Assembly (NCBI GenBank): GCA_044368415.1
Contig: JBIPLJ010000002.1
Span: 77,328-141,327 of the forward strand
Origin: UBA4615 sp044368415
GTDB lineage: Bacteria > Pseudomonadota > Gammaproteobacteria > Burkholderiales > Burkholderiaceae_E
Length of the DNA stretch: 64,000 nt
Direction: 5' to 3'
Every line of letters starts with the position of its first letter. Within the stretch, counting starts at the first letter, position 1. The position numbers and the translations under genes were made by a program. Below the pieces are notes generated by a model. The model was not told the origin of the DNA and ran no database searches. It saw only the letters and a list, made by a program, of their open reading frames with translations. This document shows positions 61,872 to 64,000 of this stretch, piece after piece.

Positions 61872-62212
61872 GGTGCGATCTCCTGTGTAGTCATCGTCGT
61901 TGGCCCGGGGCACGTTCCGCTCCGGCCCGCCCTGGCTCGGACGATCTTCACCGAAGACCCCTTACGCTGGCAAGGCGTCGCCGAGGCGCTTTCCTCCGAC
62001 CGGAAAGCGTGCGCAGGGGGTTGCGCGAGCGCTGGCCGCATGCAGGTGTAGGCGCATGCCGCGTCGATGCTGTCGAGGCGACTCGGTCGACTCCGGCGAC
62101 CCTGGCGAGAGGGCCCGCGATGGACCGCGAGGGACGCGAGAGCCGAGGGTGAGGCGGGGGGGGAAGGCGGGGAGGAGAGGTGGAGCGCGGGCGCCGGGCA
62201 GCGCCCGAGGGA
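61872..62212. other. Non-coding gap between adk and hppA
   Basis: 341 bp without a convincing gene. It holds a G-rich run near 62153-62180 and, just after adk, a hairpin GGGCGC-CGGGCA-GCGCCC (62189-62206) without a T-run. A possible hppA promoter, TTGCCA-N17-TGAAGA, is too weak to call. Confidence 0.4.
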
Positions 62213-62866
62213 TCAGACGAGTGCGGCGAACGCGCGGTCGCGGATCGTATCGACCGAGCCGATTCCCGCGATCCTGCGGTACTTAGGCGCGCGCGCGTCG
62301 CCGGTGGTGGCCCAGTTCGAGTAATACTCCACCAGCGGACGGGTCTGCGCCTGGTATACCTCCAAGCGCTTCTTCACGGTTTCCTCGCGGTCGTCGTCGC
62401 GCAGGATGAGCGGCTCGCCGGTCACGTCGTCCATGCCCTCGAGCTTTGGCGGGTTGAAGCGAAGGTGGTAAGTACGACCGCTCGCCGCGTGCATGCGGCG
62501 TCCGCTGATGCGCTCGACGATGTCGCTGTCCGGCACGTCGATCTCGAGCACGAAGTCGAGCGCGACCTGCGCGTCCTTCATCGCGTCGGCCTGCGGAATC
62601 GTCCTGGGGAAGCCGTCGAAGAGGTAGCCGTTGGCGCAGTCGGGCTGCCCGAGGCGGTCCTTCACCAGGCCGATGATGAGGTCGTCGGAAACCAGCCCGC
62701 CCGAGTCCATGACCTTCTTGGCCGCGATGCCCAGCGGCGTGCCGGCCTTGACCGCAGCGCGCAGCATGTCGCCCGTTGAGATCTGCGGGATGCCGAACTT
62801 CTCCTTGATGAAGGCAGCCTGGGTGCCTTTGCCTGCACCGGGCGGTCCGAGGAGGATCAAGCGCAT
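62213..62866 (-). CDS. adk: Adenylate kinase
   Basis: Interconverts ATP, ADP and AMP. The 217-residue protein has the P-loop GPPGAGKGTQA, ISTGDMLRAAVKAGTPLG, DGFPRTIPQADAM and the LID region with ISGRRMHAASGRTYHLRFNP, which lacks the zinc-binding cysteines, as usual for Gram-negatives. It lies downstream of kdsB in the common lpxK-trm112-kdsB-adk order. Confidence 0.98.
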   Translation of the reverse strand: MRLILLGPPGAGKGTQAAFIKEKFGIPQISTGDMLRAAVKAGTPLGIAAKKVMDSGGLVSDDLIIGLVKDRLGQPDCANGYLFDGFPRTIPQADAMKDAQVALDFVLEIDVPDSDIVERISGRRMHAASGRTYHLRFNPPKLEGMDDVTGEPLILRDDDREETVKKRLEVYQAQTRPLVEYYSNWATTGDARAPKYRRIAGIGSVDTIRDRAFAALV

Positions 62867-62965
62867 GGACGTTCTTCTCTGAGCATGGTGGGGGACAGTG
62901 GGCGGTGCGATGCGGAGCGCCGACGCGGGGGGGTCTTGGACCTTAACCGCAAAGCCGGCGAGGGG

Positions 62966-63781
62966 TCAATTCGGCCCGCGCCTCGCGCGGGCGTCCGCGA
63001 ATGTGCGTCGGACCCGCTCGAGGTCGGCGGGTGTGTCGACCCCGGCGGGCGGCGCGTCATTGGTGCACAGCACCGCGATCTGATGCCCGTGCCAGAGCGC
63101 GCGCAGCTGCTCGAGCGCCTCGATCGCCTCCAACGGCGAGGGCGCGAGCGCTCGATAGGCGCGCAGGAACGAGACACGGTACGCATACAGGCCGACGTGC
63201 CGCCGCACCGTGCCGTCGGCCGCGATCGCGGCCGGCAGCGCCCCAGGCAGACGCTGCGGGAAACCGGCGAGCGCGTCGCGCGCAAACGGGATCGGCGCGC
63301 GCGAGAAATACATCGCTCGGCCCGCCGCATCGAGCACGACCTTGACGACGTTCGGGGACATCCAGTCCTCGGCACTGGCCACCGGATGCGCGGCGGTGGC
63401 GATCGAGCAGTCCGGGCTCGAACGCAGCAGCGCCGCGACCTCGGCTACCAGCGCGGGCGGGATCTGCGGCTCGTCGCCCTGCACGTTGACCACGATCTCG
63501 TCGTCGTCGAGCCCGAGCAGGTCCGCAGCCTCGGCGAGCCGGTCGGTGCCGCTCGGATGGTCGGCCCGGGTGAGCAGCGCCTGCACGCCGGCGGCACGCA
63601 CCGCGTCGCGCACACGTTCGGAGTCGGTGGCGACCGCGACCAGCCGTGCGCCGGAGGCCCTCGCCTGGCGTGCGACGTGCAGCACCATCGGCTCGCCGTC
63701 GATGTCGGCGAGCGGCTTGTCTGGCAGGCGCGTCGACGCCATCCGCGCCGGGATCAGCGCAACGAAGCCCGCCGCGCTCAC
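62966..63781 (-). CDS. kdsB: 3-deoxy-manno-octulosonate cytidylyltransferase
   Basis: Activates KDO as CMP-KDO for lipopolysaccharide core synthesis in the cytoplasm. The 271-residue protein shows VALIPARMASTRLPDKPLAD, VATDSERV, TRADHPSGTDRLAEA, VNVQGDEPQIPP and YFSRAPIPFARD. It starts at GTG 63781, overlapping the trm112 stop (GTGA). About 15 residues at the C terminus are extra relative to E. coli. Confidence 0.97.
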   Translation of the reverse strand: MSAAGFVALIPARMASTRLPDKPLADIDGEPMVLHVARQARASGARLVAVATDSERVRDAVRAAGVQALLTRADHPSGTDRLAEAADLLGLDDDEIVVNVQGDEPQIPPALVAEVAALLRSSPDCSIATAAHPVASAEDWMSPNVVKVVLDAAGRAMYFSRAPIPFARDALAGFPQRLPGALPAAIAADGTVRRHVGLYAYRVSFLRAYRALAPSPLEAIEALEQLRALWHGHQIAVLCTNDAPPAGVDTPADLERVRRTFADARARRGPN

Positions 63782-63951
63782 GGCTCGGCCGGCAGCGTGC
63801 GCGCCTGCTGCTCGAGCATCACCGGTATGCCCTCGCGGATCGGATAGGCGAGGCGGTCGGGCCTGCAGATCAACTCCTGCGCGGCCTTGTCGTACTGCAG
63901 CGGCCCCTTGCACAGCGGGCAGACCAGGATCTCGAGAAGGCGGCTATCCAC
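63778..63951 (-). CDS. Trm112 family protein (YcaR-like)
   Basis: A 57-residue protein starting at GTG 63951: DSRLLEILVCPLCKGPLQYD, a zinc-ribbon-like C-P-L-C pair, then ELICRPDRLAYPIREGIPVM. It is the usual partner of lpxK and kdsB in proteobacteria; Trm112 proteins often activate methyltransferases, but the role of this branch is unclear. Its stop overlaps the kdsB start by 4 bp and its start overlaps the upstream gene's end by 8 bp. Confidence 0.9.
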   Translation of the reverse strand: MDSRLLEILVCPLCKGPLQYDKAAQELICRPDRLAYPIREGIPVMLEQQARTLPAEP

Positions 63952-64000
63952 GCAGGCGATCCTCCAGCCAGTCGACGAGCGCCGGCTCGGGGACGGCCTC
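63944..64000 (-). CDS. lpxK: C-terminal end of a probable tetraacyldisaccharide 4'-kinase (partial)
   Basis: Only the last 18 codons are inside the window; the frame ends E-P-A-L-V-D-W-L-E-D-R-L-R-G and TAG (63946-63944). The sequence is too short to identify by itself. The call rests on the conserved gene order lpxK-trm112-kdsB-adk. Confidence 0.55.
   Translation of the reverse strand, partial: EAVPEPALVDWLEDRLRG

Noticed and set aside
58935..62051. A 1038-residue plus-strand frame opposite the SDR and hppA genes
   Set aside because: Antisense shadow; the real minus-strand genes have full family motifs.
62150..62185. G-rich run as a possible G-quadruplex
   Set aside because: G-runs are expected at this GC content, and the spacing does not give four clean runs; no functional context.

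Overview
The window is 64 kb of GC-rich chromosomal DNA, densely packed with genes that often overlap by 4 bp. Gene content points to a motile, Gram-negative betaproteobacterium of the order Burkholderiales: a short flagellin with a sigma-28 promoter, CheY/CheZ, a phasin for polyhydroxyalkanoate granules, LutA/LutB lactate oxidation, a proton-pumping pyrophosphatase, and an lpxK-trm112-kdsB-adk block for lipid A and KDO synthesis. The species cannot be named from this sequence. No insertion sequence, prophage, CRISPR array or rRNA operon was found.

Layout. 1-4.5 kb: end of an EAL phosphodiesterase, rpiA, an amino acid permease, flagellin, yggX. 4.5-9.9 kb: argA and hrpA diverge from a 20-bp gap that holds a palindromic -10 element. 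9.9-13.5 kb: beta-propeller protein, NodB-like deacetylase, fatty acid hydroxylase, CinA-type protein. 13.7-15.9 kb: phasin and a histone-deacetylase-like protein diverge; next come an internally deleted EamA transporter gene and the 3' scrap of a dehydrogenase gene. 16.1-20.4 kb: pbpG, an IclR regulator, lutAB. 20.4-23.7 kb: radical SAM protein and a cobalt-type nitrile hydratase operon. 23.6-26.8 kb: Nudix-aat-bpt-pyrD on the minus strand. 26.9-28.7 kb: initiator tRNA with terminator, then cheY-cheZ. 28.7-31.8 kb: DUF1653-HD protein and a secreted subtilase. 32.2-44.6 kb: scpB-rluB, then the translation operon rimP-nusA-infB-rbfA-truB followed by typA and a lipoprotein gene. 44.7-50.6 kb: ene-reductase, LysR regulator, nucleoside transporter, potassium channel pair. 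50.7-59.4 kb: fadD, two SDR enzymes, KTSC protein, gamma-glutamyltransferase, amidase, an ECF sigma factor gene broken by an amber codon, and its YCII partner. 59.4-64 kb: pyrophosphatase, adk, kdsB, trm112 and the end of a probable lpxK.

The features most worth following up are: a CheZ with an inserted CX8CX2CXC motif like that of eukaryotic anamorsin/Dre2; a proton pyrophosphatase fused to an OmpA-like domain; the argA/hrpA gap, where one palindromic -10 predicts +1 on both start codons; a terminator with competing hairpins in the rimP-nusA-infB leader; and a phasin promoter with perfect sigma-70 hexamers flanked by two copies of a candidate operator. All calls come from reading the sequence and remembered family knowledge. 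No database search or folding program was run.
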